A DNA stretch of 64,000 nt from Isoetes taiwanensis (taxonomy: Eukaryota > Streptophyta > Lycopodiopsida > Isoetales > Isoetaceae), in NCBI GenBank assembly GCA_021234155.1, contig JAJEKV010000143.1:572636-636635 (forward strand). Direction: 5' to 3'. The notes under the pieces are model-generated. The model worked only from the letters and a program-made list of their open reading frames with translations. It was not told where the DNA came from and ran no database searches. A program made the position numbers and the translations under genes. Positions 43,260 to 55,400 of this stretch are shown here, piece by piece; the stretch's first letter is position 1; each line of letters starts with the position of its first letter.

Positions 43260-46200
43260 GACAATACAATATCACAGTTGGGGAGGCGCAAGATCAGGTT
43301 AGTATGATCAAAATTTGCTACGATTTCTTACACATGCAGCCGGTCTTTGAAGCATGAAGAATGGAAATAGGATTCCTTGAAATCGGCAGGGCGGCGTGGA
43401 TGCGAGAATGCACCACCGAAATAGCGGCGACAAGCTGTGATATTGTTTGGAAGGGAAGATATTGAAGGAGGTAGAAGAAAGCTCTGCTTGCTCTAGATTC
43501 TTATTCTTTGGTGTCCTCTAAGAGATATATCCATTAGTATAAAGGGCTTGGCGGCGATTACGGTGGGGAGGAGGCCTTTTGACGTAACACTTGACTCTTT
43601 GATAGACCCAATGGAGCCATAAGAGAGGGGGATCTCTTGGGATTTGAGAGGCGTGACCATCTCTTGGCGAAGCTCTTTGTATCGGAAATGCAGCGGATGC
43701 CAAAGCGACACATCGTCAAAAGCATATTACACCAAAATCCACTCCAAGCGGCTCAATCCACTTGCCAAATCCGATTGCTCCACGAAAAGAAAGAGGTATG
43801 AATCTCAACTTCCTCCACTTCCTTTGGGCAACCTGCAAAAATCTTCTTGTTTTGAGGTCGAAGAGGGAGAGGATTTACTTCCCTTTCTTCTCAAGTGCAC
43901 CTCGCCAGAGTGTGTTCTTGGTGGTGTGCAACGTTCCTCAAATGCATGATTGCGGGGATGAGATTGACAAGCAAATTTGCGCTGTATTGGCTTAAATCAA
44001 TCAAATCATCCAGCTACCATGGCCCTAGACCAAAAGTCATCATCATTTATGCTTCCCTCCGGTTGGTACAAATTTGGGAGAAATAGCCCGGCATAGACGC
44101 GAATTTATCATAAGGAAATTCCAACGATATTGATTTTGGGAATGGTACGAGAGCAACTTGTTTGCACTTGTGGGAGATAAAAGATCCAAAGTGGAAAAGA
44201 AAATAGAGAGAATCAAAGGCTTGTTTCACGAACTACTGAGTGAATCTTTTCTCACTCCTAGGATTTGCATGGACCTTTGCGCTTTACGTAAAAATACATG
44301 GTAGAATGTTTCCGGCATCCTCTGTTGGTGATATTGTGGTGCAGGTGCAAAAGTTGTGCTCTGAAACTAATATCAAAAGCCGCACGACCACGCATTACAA
44401 TGGCTACCTAGTCTATCATCCCATCAGAACATTGTCATCTTGGCCCCAATTTTTAGCCCGTATTCTACATTGTTTGAAAGACTCATCAATGATCAGAAGA
44501 CATTGTTGCAAGGCTACTCTGAGGAACTCAATGTGCCATCAAGTTAGTATACCATCTTCTTTATTGTCTTCGATCTTGGGGCATTATCGCACCTAAAGAT
44601 CAAGAATGGGATCTTGGTTTTGACCCGGAGTGCCCAAAATTTTTTAATCCAATGCTCGCCACCACCAGTAGAATGGCTTAGTGAAGCCTCTTGATTCATG
44701 TGTGTTTTGGGGAAGGAGGTTTGCCAAGATGGAGACAACCCAACTTCCTCGTCGGTTATTTATGAAGTTGCAATCTAAACATGTTTCTATGGCTATTATG
44801 GGAGCAAAGTGGATAAGGTTTGTTCAAAGTGGCATCAAGTAATTGTGCAAATTGGAGGGAAAGAGGAGGGTTGGAGAGAAGCGCGGTGGGCCGGACATCT
44901 TGTTTAAAGTCTGCGAAGAAAGAAGAGATTCTGACCAACAAGATCTTACCCTTGCGAGGATTCGTTAACCAAATACACGACCTTTGCTATGGAAGCGCAT
45001 TTGTCAAGCGTTAAACCGCATGAGAAGGTTATTGATAATGATGCGCATTACAAAGTTTGGAACTTTACAACGCGCGTCTGAGCTCTTGGATGTGATCACG
45101 CAGAATTGGAAGAACATGGTCTCAATCATGTGCATCGGTGGAACAATGGGAACTCTGTCAAGGTTAAAGATTTGCTTTCTCCCTTGGAAGTTAGGGCGTA
45201 TCTTTGGCGGTCGAGCGAAAGCTCATGAAAGAATTTGACCTTGAAAGTTTAGGGCTTATGGCGAGACATAGCCCACGGCCGAGTGCTCAAGTACTTATCG
45301 AAGAAGAAGTATCGGACATAGGCTCATGGAAGCATTATCAATGCCAGTTGTAGGTGTAGGGAAATATGTTCGTCAGTTAGTAGGACTTTGAGGATAGAAC
45401 AAAAAATAGATGCGAGGATTTGGCAAATTTGATCTTTGGAATGGAAGAGCAAAACATGATGTTAAAAGAACTAGTAAGTAAAGTGGGACAGACTTGAGAA
45501 AGCAGGAGCTGATTTGAATTCCAAATTGACGAGCAACTACTACAAATGATGAGCATGGTTGATCTACCATTTCCAAGATTGCCCTATCTCACCAATGAAC
45601 ATGGTCTTCTCGAGAAGAAAATTTGTCTTCATTATTAGGACAACATCACGGTGCGGTTTATGTGTGAATGGCAAGGAGGTGCACATAATATCACCTTGGG
45701 AGATCATGAGGGGTTTCAAAATGACATTAGAGAGAGTGGCTAATCCGGCAGCTCAATTCTATGCCTGCATTGAAAATTTTGAGCCTTGCGGCCTGACCGC
45801 AAAGAAGGGGTTAAGTTCGGTGCTTGTTCTTTTAGTTGCCATCATCCTTGGGGAATTCTAAGTTGCGAGAAAGCAATCGTGGCGGAAGTGCTCACAAAGA
45901 TTCGCCACTCATTCGCCATTGGTTTAGAAGTCAATTATGAATCGACCGCATGGCATGCAAAGCCGGATCCTCGCATTGCCGGGGAATTTTTTGAAGCGAT
46001 ATTACCGGGTTTGGCTTGAGCTTGAAGGAGTTTGGGCTCGCCCAGAGTCCACACACCATCCGGTATTGCCTATCTCGCGACCCACACATTCAAAGTGCAA
46101 GGGCTATACACGCACAGAAAATCAGTATCTATCTACTTAATCCTACAGGTAACATGTTAGATCTCTATAGATTTTCTAGAATTACACTAATTCGATCGTT
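43260..46200. other. No recognised gene; decayed coding-like DNA
   Basis: Base composition is less AT-rich than in the flanks, and several overlapping frames are open (44240-44596, 44820-45014, 45559-45861, 45937-46140 plus). Peptides such as IKSRTTTHYNGYLVYHP and GLEVNYESTAWHAKPDPRIA have balanced composition but match nothing I know. Frequent frame changes suggest an old transposon or pseudogene, perhaps LINE-derived. Confidence 0.35.
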
Positions 46201-46239
46201 GTTGCAATAGACACTGGACGTGGACGTCCAGAGAGGGGT

Positions 46240-46314
46240 TGCATGCATCCATAGAGGGGTTGCATGCATCCCTAAGAGGTTGCATGCATGCATAGAGGGC
46301 TGCTAGCTATAAAG
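46240..46314 (+). promoter_or_regulatory. Triple RY motif with TATA box
   Basis: TGCATGCA occurs at 46240, 46261 and 46281 within near-repeats of agaggggttgcatgcatcc, followed by CTATAAAG at 46307-46314. RY motifs bind plant B3-domain factors of the ABI3/FUS3/LEC2 type. The 20-21 bp spacing puts the sites on nearly the same DNA face. No convincing ORF follows in the next kilobase, though 46408-46713 is open. Confidence 0.55.
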
Positions 46315-46319
46315 AGGCT

Positions 46320-47290
46320 CGGGGGAGAGCTCAAGGTGCATTCAGTATCGGTGCTGAGCTCGTGGTTGGGTGGCGAGTATAGCTAGCACGTCATTTGTGC
46401 GTTTCAGTTGTTATCATTACAGGTTCATCTATCTATAACCTATAGTATCCATGCATTTTTGGTGCCTCCAGGACAGGTCTATGATTCGATATCTCTAAAT
46501 GAATTTGTTGATATGGAAAATATACGAATATTTGATAAAAGTATATTTGTTGATTTTGTTGCTTATGACTTGATAACTGAATTTGTCGATATGAAGAATA
46601 TATGCCAAGATAAACAAGCCACCAAAGCACAACATGTCGTGCATAGATTAATGTTGACCGACATGCTTTTATGGCTTGATCAATTGGAAAGTAACTTCGA
46701 TTTGTCTCATTGATTGTGAAAATATTGTTTATCAATAATGAAAGAATGGCAGGCTATGAAATTTTCTCCAATGTTCCTATAAAATTGTCTGGTAATTGGA
46801 ATCTTACATGCTTAAAAATGGCAAGTAATACTTCATTCTAGCTATATATGCTATCCTATGATAATTGAATACTGGTGTTTCTCAGGTTTATTGAGCACCA
46901 GAACCTCCTATTAAAGATGGATTATCGAACTTCAGAATGCATTGGACTTCCTCTCATCTCCTTTGCAAATTTCATCAAATGCTTTTTGTTTTTCCCACAT
47001 AAATCCCAATTAGCTTTAGAAGTTGCTTATAGGAATATGTGCACACGGCGTATAATAGAAATTTGAGTTGCTTGTACTTGTAGATTAACTATATTAGGAA
47101 TATTATGAAAATAACCAGCTTAGGCATATTGATTTTTTTGGAAAATTAGAAAAATATACATATTTGTTGGCTAGAGATTCGAAAGATTGTTATAATGTTT
47201 GACTACCCTTCCTATGTAATTGAGTGTCCAATTTCTGTTCTCCTTCATTTTGTTCCTTCAAAATTCTTAAAACATGGCACGTGTACTTGT
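46320..47290. other. No supported gene
   Basis: AT-rich. The open frame 46408-46713 contains internally repeated words (gaatttgttgatatg...gaatttgtcgatatgaag) and lacks a recognisable domain. Confidence 0.4.
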
Positions 47291-47299
47291 GTGCATTTA

Positions 47300-48430
47300 T
47301 TACTTATAAAGCATTTATTGCGGCCACTTAATAACCTTCTTTGCATTCATTTTTGCATTCATTGGTTATATAAAGCATTTATTGCGGTAACCTCGAATAT
47401 TTCGTGATGTTGACGTGATTACATGACACGTGTACAGTACAGTGTGCATTCATTGATTGTAAAGCATTTATTGCAGCCATTAATAACCTCGAATATTGTG
47501 TGCATTCATTGATTATAAAGCATTTATTGCGGGCATTAATTTCAGATTTGAGGCATTTATGGCGGAGGAAGGTATGAGCATTACCATAGGATGACACGTT
47601 GCATTCATCGCATTTATGGCAGATTTGTGCACTTTGCATTTATTGCGGCCATTAATACACTTTGCATTTTTTTGTGGCCATTAATACCATGGAATAAAAT
47701 AACGGCTAAGGTTAGCCAAATGGCTATTTTGTAGCAGTTTTGCCAAGAAAAACGGCTAAAGTAAATGGAAAAAATGCCCAAAAAAAAAGAAAATTTTAGC
47801 CCAAATTTTTTGCCGCCCAAGTGAGTTTTTAGGTTGAATAGCCAAACCTTTACCTCCAGACATATCCATCAGGACATCAATTAGCTAAACCTAAGATAGA
47901 GTGGGCTTGGAAAAATGGATAGATTAGCCTGAAATTCAACACCAATGTATGTAATAACTTTAAGAAATTTTAAATAGGGTTTATATTTTTCTCTTTTTTT
48001 CCACTTTCTTTCTTGTTCCAAGTACAAAGTTGAAGCATTAGAGGAGAAGGAACAATGTAGTCCCCTTTTTTTTTAGGTTTTTGAACATGTTCATGTATGT
48101 TTGTGTTTTGATTTATGTATTTACAATAAATTCAATGTCTTTACCAAAATGCTTGATTTTTTTTTTAATACTATAGCATGATGGCTAATATTTGCCTTTC
48201 CATTTTGTGAAAGTTTAGCCAAAAGCAAGAAACTGTGATGGAGAAAAACCATTTAGTTTAGCCAAGTGTTAGAAACTTCTAGCCCCAATTTGAAGGTAGT
48301 TTAGCTAAACCTATTTTGGCTACACAAAAATATAGGAGTAGTAATTTATTCCATGATTAATACGCTTTGAATTTATTGCGAATTATCAAAGCACGACATG
48401 TGTGCACTTTGCATTTATTGCGGCCATTGG
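47300..48430. repeat. Cluster of gcatttattgcggccattaat repeats, split by a MITE
   Basis: GCATTTATTGCGG or close variants occur about eight times between 47300 and 47660 and again near 48370-48425, mixed with tgcattcattg and a(t)gacacgtgt words. The unit spacing is irregular. A hAT-like MITE (47688-48355) interrupts it. Confidence 0.75.
47688..48355. mobile_element. hAT-like MITE, 668 bp, complete
   Basis: The ends are inverted: CATGGAATAAAATA at the left, and CATGGAATAAATTA when the right end is read in reverse (11 bp identical). The direct flank is ATTAATAC at 47680-47687 and 48356-48363, an exact 8 bp target-site duplication. CA...TG ends plus 8 bp duplications are diagnostic of the hAT superfamily. 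Subterminal ggctaa/ttagcc words repeat inside on both sides, as expected for transposase-binding sites. No ORF is inside, so it depends on a helper elsewhere. Confidence 0.88.
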
Positions 48431-49960
48431 CAAATTTGTTAGAAGATATCAATCCCAATATATATAGAATCTTAATGATATCCATTTTAGGATAATTATG
48501 GATATGAAATATATATCGAATGATATTAATGATTACATGCGAGTTGCGATATAGGCACTTGGCATAAATATAGCCCTAGATTAGTCATGTGTGTCGATCA
48601 TCCAACAAAACTCCATCTTATAAATAGAAGGCCTTCTTATTGTCTCGATGCATTGAGAGCACTTGAAGAGCTATTGTGAGCGCTTCTCTTCTGCTTCACT
48701 AATTGCATGCAAGGTAAATATTCTCCCATTTTGTAATTTCTAAATTAGAGTTAGAATGTAAGATCTTACGAAGTTGCTTCACATCAATCTAGAATCGCTT
48801 GGCCATTGCAGAAGAGAATGTTGGACGTTAACTGGGGTCCAACTGCACCGTTTTGAAAAAGAGAAATGTTCGCGGCGGCCTTGGCCGCCGCCAAGGCCGC
48901 CGCGATAAATTTCTTGTAACAGTTATTGATTTTACAAAGAATTGAACAATAAAGACCTACATATTGAACAATAAATATTGAACCCAATATTCTTCATCTT
49001 TATTAGTTGTCGATTAAAGATAATCTCTACATAGTTGGTCCTAGCATCATGTACATATATCCATTCAAAACAACCTAATATCGATGTAATGTACAACTGG
49101 TAAGAAATTCACAATGAACAAGTATAGGAATCAATTGTTCTTCTCATACTAAATTAGATTAATATTGCGGCACACTGTATCGTTAGGATAACTCTACCTA
49201 TATCATGACAGTCTAAACCCATCTCACAGTTCTTATTGGTGGATAAATAATCGAGTACTTGGTGCATTATGCTTCACCATGATAGGAAGAGCCTACGTCA
49301 GAGGATAAAACAACAACATCACTATGACCCTTTTGATACTACAAGTTATTTATCCATGTAGAGACTTTTTTTTTCTTTAAATTCAAATCTCAAATAAATA
49401 AAGGATTGATAGGTCATGCTGTTAAAATTTGTAATCGTACTGAAGATAAAAGCAAATAAGCTTCTCCCTTTTGTTCACATGAGAGTTTTGTTCTTGTTGA
49501 GCTCATCTCAGACCATCTGTGTTATCTTTTCACAAATGTCCTGCCCAAACCAAACCCCCACTCTGACTATGTCTTTTGCCTAGATCGGACCACGTAGTGG
49601 ACCTTAAGACTAGAAGTAAGGGCCAGGCACCATCCCCATCTAAAGATTTTGACGTGATACAAATGTCACTGGCATGCCATGTAGTACTTACTTTCAAATG
49701 TAGGCTATAAATTGTGATTGGTTTTGCCAAAAATTTACGTGGCATTTTATATTTTCAAGATTGGCCCTGAGAGGAGTCCGAAAACACCATAACTAAAGGT
49801 TTCATCTAATTGCCTAAGAAACTAGAAGCTTGTGATTTTCATGCTCTTTTTTGTTGGTATAAAATCTTCAAAAAACATGGAGCACATCTTACACCCTCTT
49901 AAACATGCTAACTTCTCCCATATAAGTTTGAAGGAGCCGTTGTAGATCCTTGCTAGGTAT
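48431..49960. other. No supported gene
   Basis: AT-rich non-coding DNA apart from the GC hairpin at 48871-48904. A sequence with TATA-like tataaatag near 48620 and a short leader could be a promoter, but no ORF follows. Confidence 0.4.
48871..48904. repeat. GC-only perfect hairpin
   Basis: CGCGGCGGCCTTGG (48871-48884) and CCAAGGCCGCCGCG (48891-48904) are perfect 14 bp arms round ccgccg. This is a GC-only island in strongly AT-rich DNA, reminiscent of a fold-back insertion or the terminal hairpin of an element; no CTRR end follows within 15 bases. Confidence 0.9.
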
Positions 49961-49974
49961 ATTCCTATTCTTAC

Positions 49975-50360
49975 TTGCCCAACAATGTAACTGCTCCAAA
50001 CTTCGGCTATGTTTTTCCTTCCTGCAAGTCAAACCACTCATATTTTACCTGTGTTTATGAAGGTTTTGCAAGCATAACTCCAAGAAGGTTGCATAGCACG
50101 AAATTGGCATTGCTCCGTGTTTCTAACAGTTATGCCCCCCTGTCCGACATTAACCTCAGCTGTACTTGTGATTATGTATATAACTGTGCAGTATGTCAGC
50201 ATCCTTATTGCTACTAAGGTTTTTCCCCCGAAAACCCTTCGGGGCGGGGGTTTTTTAACCCTGGTAGTAATACGCCTGCTGCTCTCTCTTTGTACTTGGG
50301 TCCCATAGGCCAGTTGGTCTCCGTGGACGATAAAATCATATTCTATTCTATTCTATTCTA
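49975..50360 (+). mobile_element. LINE 3' end with (TTCTA)4 tail
   Basis: The segment ends ttgtacttgggtcccatagg...cgataaaatcata followed by four TTCTA units at 50341-50360. This is the form of plant L1-type LINE 3' UTRs, which end in short simple repeats. A short G/C-rich inverted region (cccccgaaaacccttcggggcggggg) sits near 50225. The coding part upstream is too short or decayed to recognise. Confidence 0.5.
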
Positions 50361-50757
50361 ATTACCAAGATTCGTCTTCCAAATACCAATCCCAATGCAA
50401 GGGGGTTCCACCCTATGGAACTTACCAAAACCGTGTGCATTAATGGGAGGGGACGGTTTTTGACCCTTTTCCATATGTATACTAGGGGTCAAAGAGGTTT
50501 TTGGATTTTATTCTAGTTATAAAACCACACGGAAAGGGGTCAAATTTGCCTATCAGAAAAATATATACTAGGGACTTTTTGGCTACCCTATGCACGCAGG
50601 TGGCATATCCTATATAAAGGAGGTGGATCCCCCAAGTCCCAGCGGTGGCATTCCTCCTCAGCTGAATTTTGTGCATCCTTCTGCTTTCCTTAAACCAGAT
50701 TATGAGGACCCTTCTATCAATGTTAATATCAAAACTTCTTTTCCTTCTCCACTTAAT

Positions 50758-51050
50758 CAGCATATTGCTGATTATAAAGATCCAGTGCATAACACTCCAT
50801 GTCCACCATCAATATGCTGATTATAAAGATCCAATGCATAACACTCCATGTCCACCACGTGCTCTGCTCTCTCTAGCGCCCTGCCTTCTCTCTCTAGCGC
50901 ACTTTCTCTCTCTAGTGCCCTGCACACTTTCTCTCTAAACTTCTCTCTCTAGCCTTCTTTTTCAACTTCCTCACTCTACTTTGTCTATCTAGTGCATGCT
51001 CCACTACTTTCTCTCTCTAGCCTTCCTTTTCAACTTCCTCTCTCTTCCAA
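50758..51050. repeat. Tandem duplication and CT-rich minisatellite
   Basis: A block of about 56 bp (attataaagatccartgcataac...tgtccacca) is tandemly duplicated from about 50770. It is followed by many tctctctag(c/t)gc units to ~51050. The CT-rich run creates spurious leucine/serine-rich frames. Confidence 0.75.
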
Positions 51051-51072
51051 GGCCACCCATGGCGCGTCAATA

Positions 51073-51297
51073 GAGTGTCCTAAGTTTTGGCAGACTCAAA
51101 TAGAGTGTCCTAAGTTTTGGCAGACTCAAAATTATTTGAGTGAGTACCATACGCTAATATTACGGTGCTTTGAGTGTCCTAAGTTTTCTTTGGACTCAAA
51201 ATTCATTTGGGTGTGTATACGCGTGTGTTACGGTTGGATGAGTGTATGCAGCGTGTTCACCGGTGCTTTGAGTGTCCTAAGTTTTGCTGGACTCAAA
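51073..51297. repeat. Four copies of a gagtgtcctaagtttt...gactcaaa motif
   Basis: gagtgtcctaagttttg is followed 2-7 bases later by gactcaaa at 51073, 51103, 51172 and 51270. The last two form a ~98 bp tandem unit starting cggtgctttgagtgtcc. Each motif is an imperfect inverted repeat (TTTGAGTC.../...GACTCAAA). Confidence 0.8.
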
Positions 51298-51414
51298 ATT
51301 CGCTGGGTGAGTCGCCTGATACAAAGCCCGCGTGATATAACTACAACTACTATTAGGCGCATTGTTTCTAACCATGACATGTATCGGGTAAGTTCAACTA
51401 ATCTTCTTTCTTAG

Positions 51415-52200
51415 GGTTTGTTGCAATTTCTGATATCTTTGGGTTGCAATAGAGACGAAATGATAAGAAGGTTGAAAGTGAGAAGAAATATTATGCGAAC
51501 AAGCGTTTCATGAATAAAGATTGAAGTTAGGACGGCATGATTTACTGCCTTTTGTACCTTATCCCATATTTTTGTTTTGAATCCAAAATCATTATAAGTT
51601 TTTCCATGTGGTGGCGAGTTTTGTGTTCATAACCACTAGACCCTCGGGATTTGTGGTAAGTGGTGTGATGCTAGTGCTTTTTCTTGTTACAATTTCCGGC
51701 TCCTAGTACATGTGTATATTGAAAGCAACATGGAATAAACAGTATTATCACGTTTAAGGAGTTAGTTCACGTCTGTCTATTCTCAAATGAATAGTTGGAG
51801 CTTTCAAAGGTGGCCTACACAACTGTTTGATATAGATGTGAGATGCATGTTTGTGCTATTTTCTTAATTCAAACAAAATAGTTGTACACTTAACTGAACG
51901 CCAAAATTGTAAATAATAGTTTATAATGTCTAGTGGTGTCTCTGCATTCATATCTATTGTTGTGTGCGTCAAAGTCTTGGACATAATAATAGCATTGAAC
52001 TTGTTGAAATTTGACTAAAATTCTCATAGGCAAAATTCGATACGCACAATCTCCTCCATCTTACACTGTGGAGCTAATAGAGCAGACGCCATGTAGACAT
52101 GAGTATTACTAAGAACACATTTAGCCACGGTGATTCTACAGGGCATGGGCGGTTTAGATGTATTCCACCAAAACAAGTGCTTTCACGCAACCCACTAATG
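51415..52200. other. No supported gene
   Basis: Non-coding between the short repeats and the decayed LINE. No motif seen. Confidence 0.4.
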
Positions 52201-52203
52201 ATT

Positions 52204-55200
52204 TCATCCCAAGCATATGGAAGCAAAGACGTGAATTCCAACTGGGATACCAAGCAGAAGAATCTTCCATGGATAGTCCAAAATACAGGGAAGGATGGGA
52301 CTGTCTAACGTCCACAAAGCTGTATATTTTTGCCACCCTACAAGAACTCCTGATGCTAAGGAGAATGTATCTAATAATAGCTTAGCATTACGAAGATTCT
52401 CAGCCTCGGCAATTAGGAGCGAAAAAAGTGTCATTGGCATATTGGTTATATACCTCTTGAGAACCATCGTCCATTGGGAGGCCTTGAATAACACCACCTT
52501 GGGTAGCCACGGAGAAGAGCGGGGATAATACTTACGCCACAATTGTGAACAACAAGGGAGCTAAGGGACAACCTTGCCGAATTCCTCACCACTACAAAAA
52601 TATCGGATGGCTCACCGGAAAGGACCGATAGATCCGGGCTGATGTATGGAGCTTCATGACATTCCTTGTGAATGACTCCCCAAACCAAGTGCAAGAAGAC
52701 ACTTCTCCAAGAAACCCCAATTAACACTATCGTAAGCTTTAGCAAAATCAAGCTAAAAGATACAACGCCCTATGACCAGAATCGCAAGCAATATATTCCT
52801 TCATACCACGTTGTTGAGAATACAACGGCGAGGAGAAAGCCCAGTTGTGTTGACGAGATAGCGTCGCCAAGATGTCTCGGACTCTTTTACGCCAATGTCT
52901 TAGCAAAGATCTTGTACCTGAGAGGAAAGCAATGTAATTGGTCGCCCGGTCAGAAATAGTCTTGGGTTCCTTGCTCTTTGGAATGAGAGAGATACAACCT
53001 GTATTCAAAATCTTATCAAGGCTCCTAAATCTCGAAACTCACAAAAGGCATCATATATGTCATCCTCCAACCAGTCCGGCACTTACTTAGAAAGAATTCA
53101 ATAGGAAAGCCATCAAGACCGGGCATTTGTCCCTTTTTCAGAGACCCACTGTTGCTTTTTAAGTCCTCCTTCCACGATATTGGACTCAAGAAGCAACCTC
53201 TACTCTTCGAAACAATGCGACGACCTTATCCAACATGGCCAATTGCATGTCCATACGAAAGGGCAATGGGTGTCGATGCAAAGAAAGAAGAAAAGTGATG
53301 ATGAAGATAATGCTTAAAGATTCACCTCCCGGAGATAAAAAGCCATCGGGCAACACCAAAGAATGTATAGAAGTGGCGAGTTTTCTTCTTCTTGTAGCCG
53401 CAAAAAGAACCGGGTACATCTATCTAAGTCCCCTGAACCACCGCACAACCCCCGCGTCCACCTTAGCCGGAACTTTTACGGTTTCCATAGCCTTGATTTG
53501 AGATAATAACTCCTTTTCTCACGAGTCCACTAGTATACGCGGAGGAGAACTTCTAATTCACAGTACAATGAAGTCAATGATCCTCTAGCTTGACTCGACT
53601 CTCCCATTTTCTTTTGCAAATGACTTCCTTTGCTTGAACAACTTTGCGACAACCCTAGACATGCCCCTCTGAGGGTGAGAGGCGAGACCAAGCCCGATTC
53701 TGACCAAGTTTGAACTCATCATCCTCAAGTACTTGCAATTAAGCTTAAAGTAGGTCACGGTAGATTCGATGACAATTAGCCACATCATAAGTTAGGAGTT
53801 GTGGATTATGATGGGACAGACTATCGAGGAAGATTTGAGCGGCGAAAATCCGCTAAGCGGTGTTTGCACAAGTATTAAAGTATCCTCTATCATGCCTTGC
53901 ATAAGCCCCGCCGACTCTGTCCAACCATTACACCACGTAAAGGACCCTGATCACCATAAGTAAGCTAACGAGCAACCATGCAACATTACGCCAAAAGGCG
54001 AAGAACTTTACTCATAAGTTGCCCACAAAGCACCGCCGACGAGGTCTATTATGAGCATATACATTTATCAAACCCCATTCTTGGCCCTTATCTTTTCAAT
54101 TGATTATTATCCACTTGCTTAGAACCTATCTGTTTGAGTGAAAGTGACATCCCGAGAGAAGACTTCCTTGATAAACACCAGACCTTAGATCACGGCGTGA
54201 ACACCAAGACATTATAGTCGTCGTCAAATACATTAGCGCTACTTTTATGTACATCACCTCGGCGGCATTTATGCTCTTGAAGGCAACAAAAAGGTAGTAG
54301 AAAACCTATCTGAGGTAAAGAGACTTTGCTTCTTTTACTTGGGAAGAAGCCACTCCCCTCACATTCAAGACAACGGGTTCATGTGGCTAAAATATTATGT
54401 TCCACCTCCATACCAATAGAGCCAAGCATCAACCATGTCCATCTCAAGCATGTTTTTGAAGGGAGGTCAGCCCACCACAAATCACGGAAATGGCAAGGGG
54501 GAGCCTCATCGTTTCCACCCTTCTATTGTTTTGTTCAGCACTTGGTGAGGGAGAGCCTCCTCTGCTGCTCTAACCCCCATTATTTTGTTGGGTGGTGGCA
54601 AGGGAGAGCCTCCTCTGCTCCATCCTTCCATGCAAATTATCAGAATCGCTCATGACATGAGACACATCTTGACTAGCCTTATTGCGTCAGACTCTTTTCC
54701 AATTAACATTTGTCCATCCCTCTTGGGCATTCTCATGATGCTCTTGAACATTTTCAAGCCGCTTTTGCAATTCACGGATCTTACGTAACTTAGCCCTAGC
54801 ATCCTCTTCAAGAGGCGGGAGTATGCACAATCTTTTGTGGGATAGTGGTTTTAGCGGCGGATGGAGTAGGCAGCGCAGCATTGGCGTGGCGGAAGGGACA
54901 GGAGGGTGGGGACTCAACGCAGGTGGGAGGCATAGAGGAAGAAGGGACCATTGTGGGTGATTTCTCTTAGCACAAAAATTTGCAAATAAAGCAAGTTGGG
55001 GAAATAAAATCAACAAAGTCGGGGCCATTGAGCAATTGCAAAGCATACTTGAGAAAGATATGGTCACTTTTCACAACCACCGCAGTCGGAAGACCGGCGA
55101 CCAAAAGGAAGAGAGACACAAATTTTAGCACCATCAACAATAGAGATGGGCCGATTAGTACCGGACCATTAGCAATGCGATAAGAAACCGGCACCAAGAG

Positions 55201-55400
55201 ATCGGGAGGAAGGTTAGGAATAGAAAACCAACATGGCATCCTAAGAGCAACGAGAGTGCGTTACGGAGAAAATCTAAAGCCGGTAAAGGCTGGCACAAAA
55301 TATAATCCTCCATATTGGGTCCACCACATGCCACCCGGTTGCTCCACGGCCACAACATCATCAAAGGCGATAAAAGAACTTCTTCCAAAGCATCTTTAAA
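52204..55400 (-). mobile_element. LINE (L1-type), minus strand, heavily decayed
   Basis: Reading on the minus strand from 55.4 kb: an ORF1 fragment (55239-54967) with MPCWFSIPNLPPDLL, VVVKSDHIFLKYALQLLNGP, and a tail (55067-54687) with AKLRKIRELQKRLENVQ. These match in order the better kept LINE at 61.4-62.6 kb. Below come pol fragments: CISLIPKSKEPKTISD (near 52.98 kb), HLVWGVIHKECHEAP (near 52.68 kb) and LIAEAENLRNAKLLLDTFSL (near 52.4 kb), the last being the segment after the reverse-transcriptase active site. Frames change often and no endonuclease is clear. It is the oldest of the LINE copies of this group. Confidence 0.75.
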
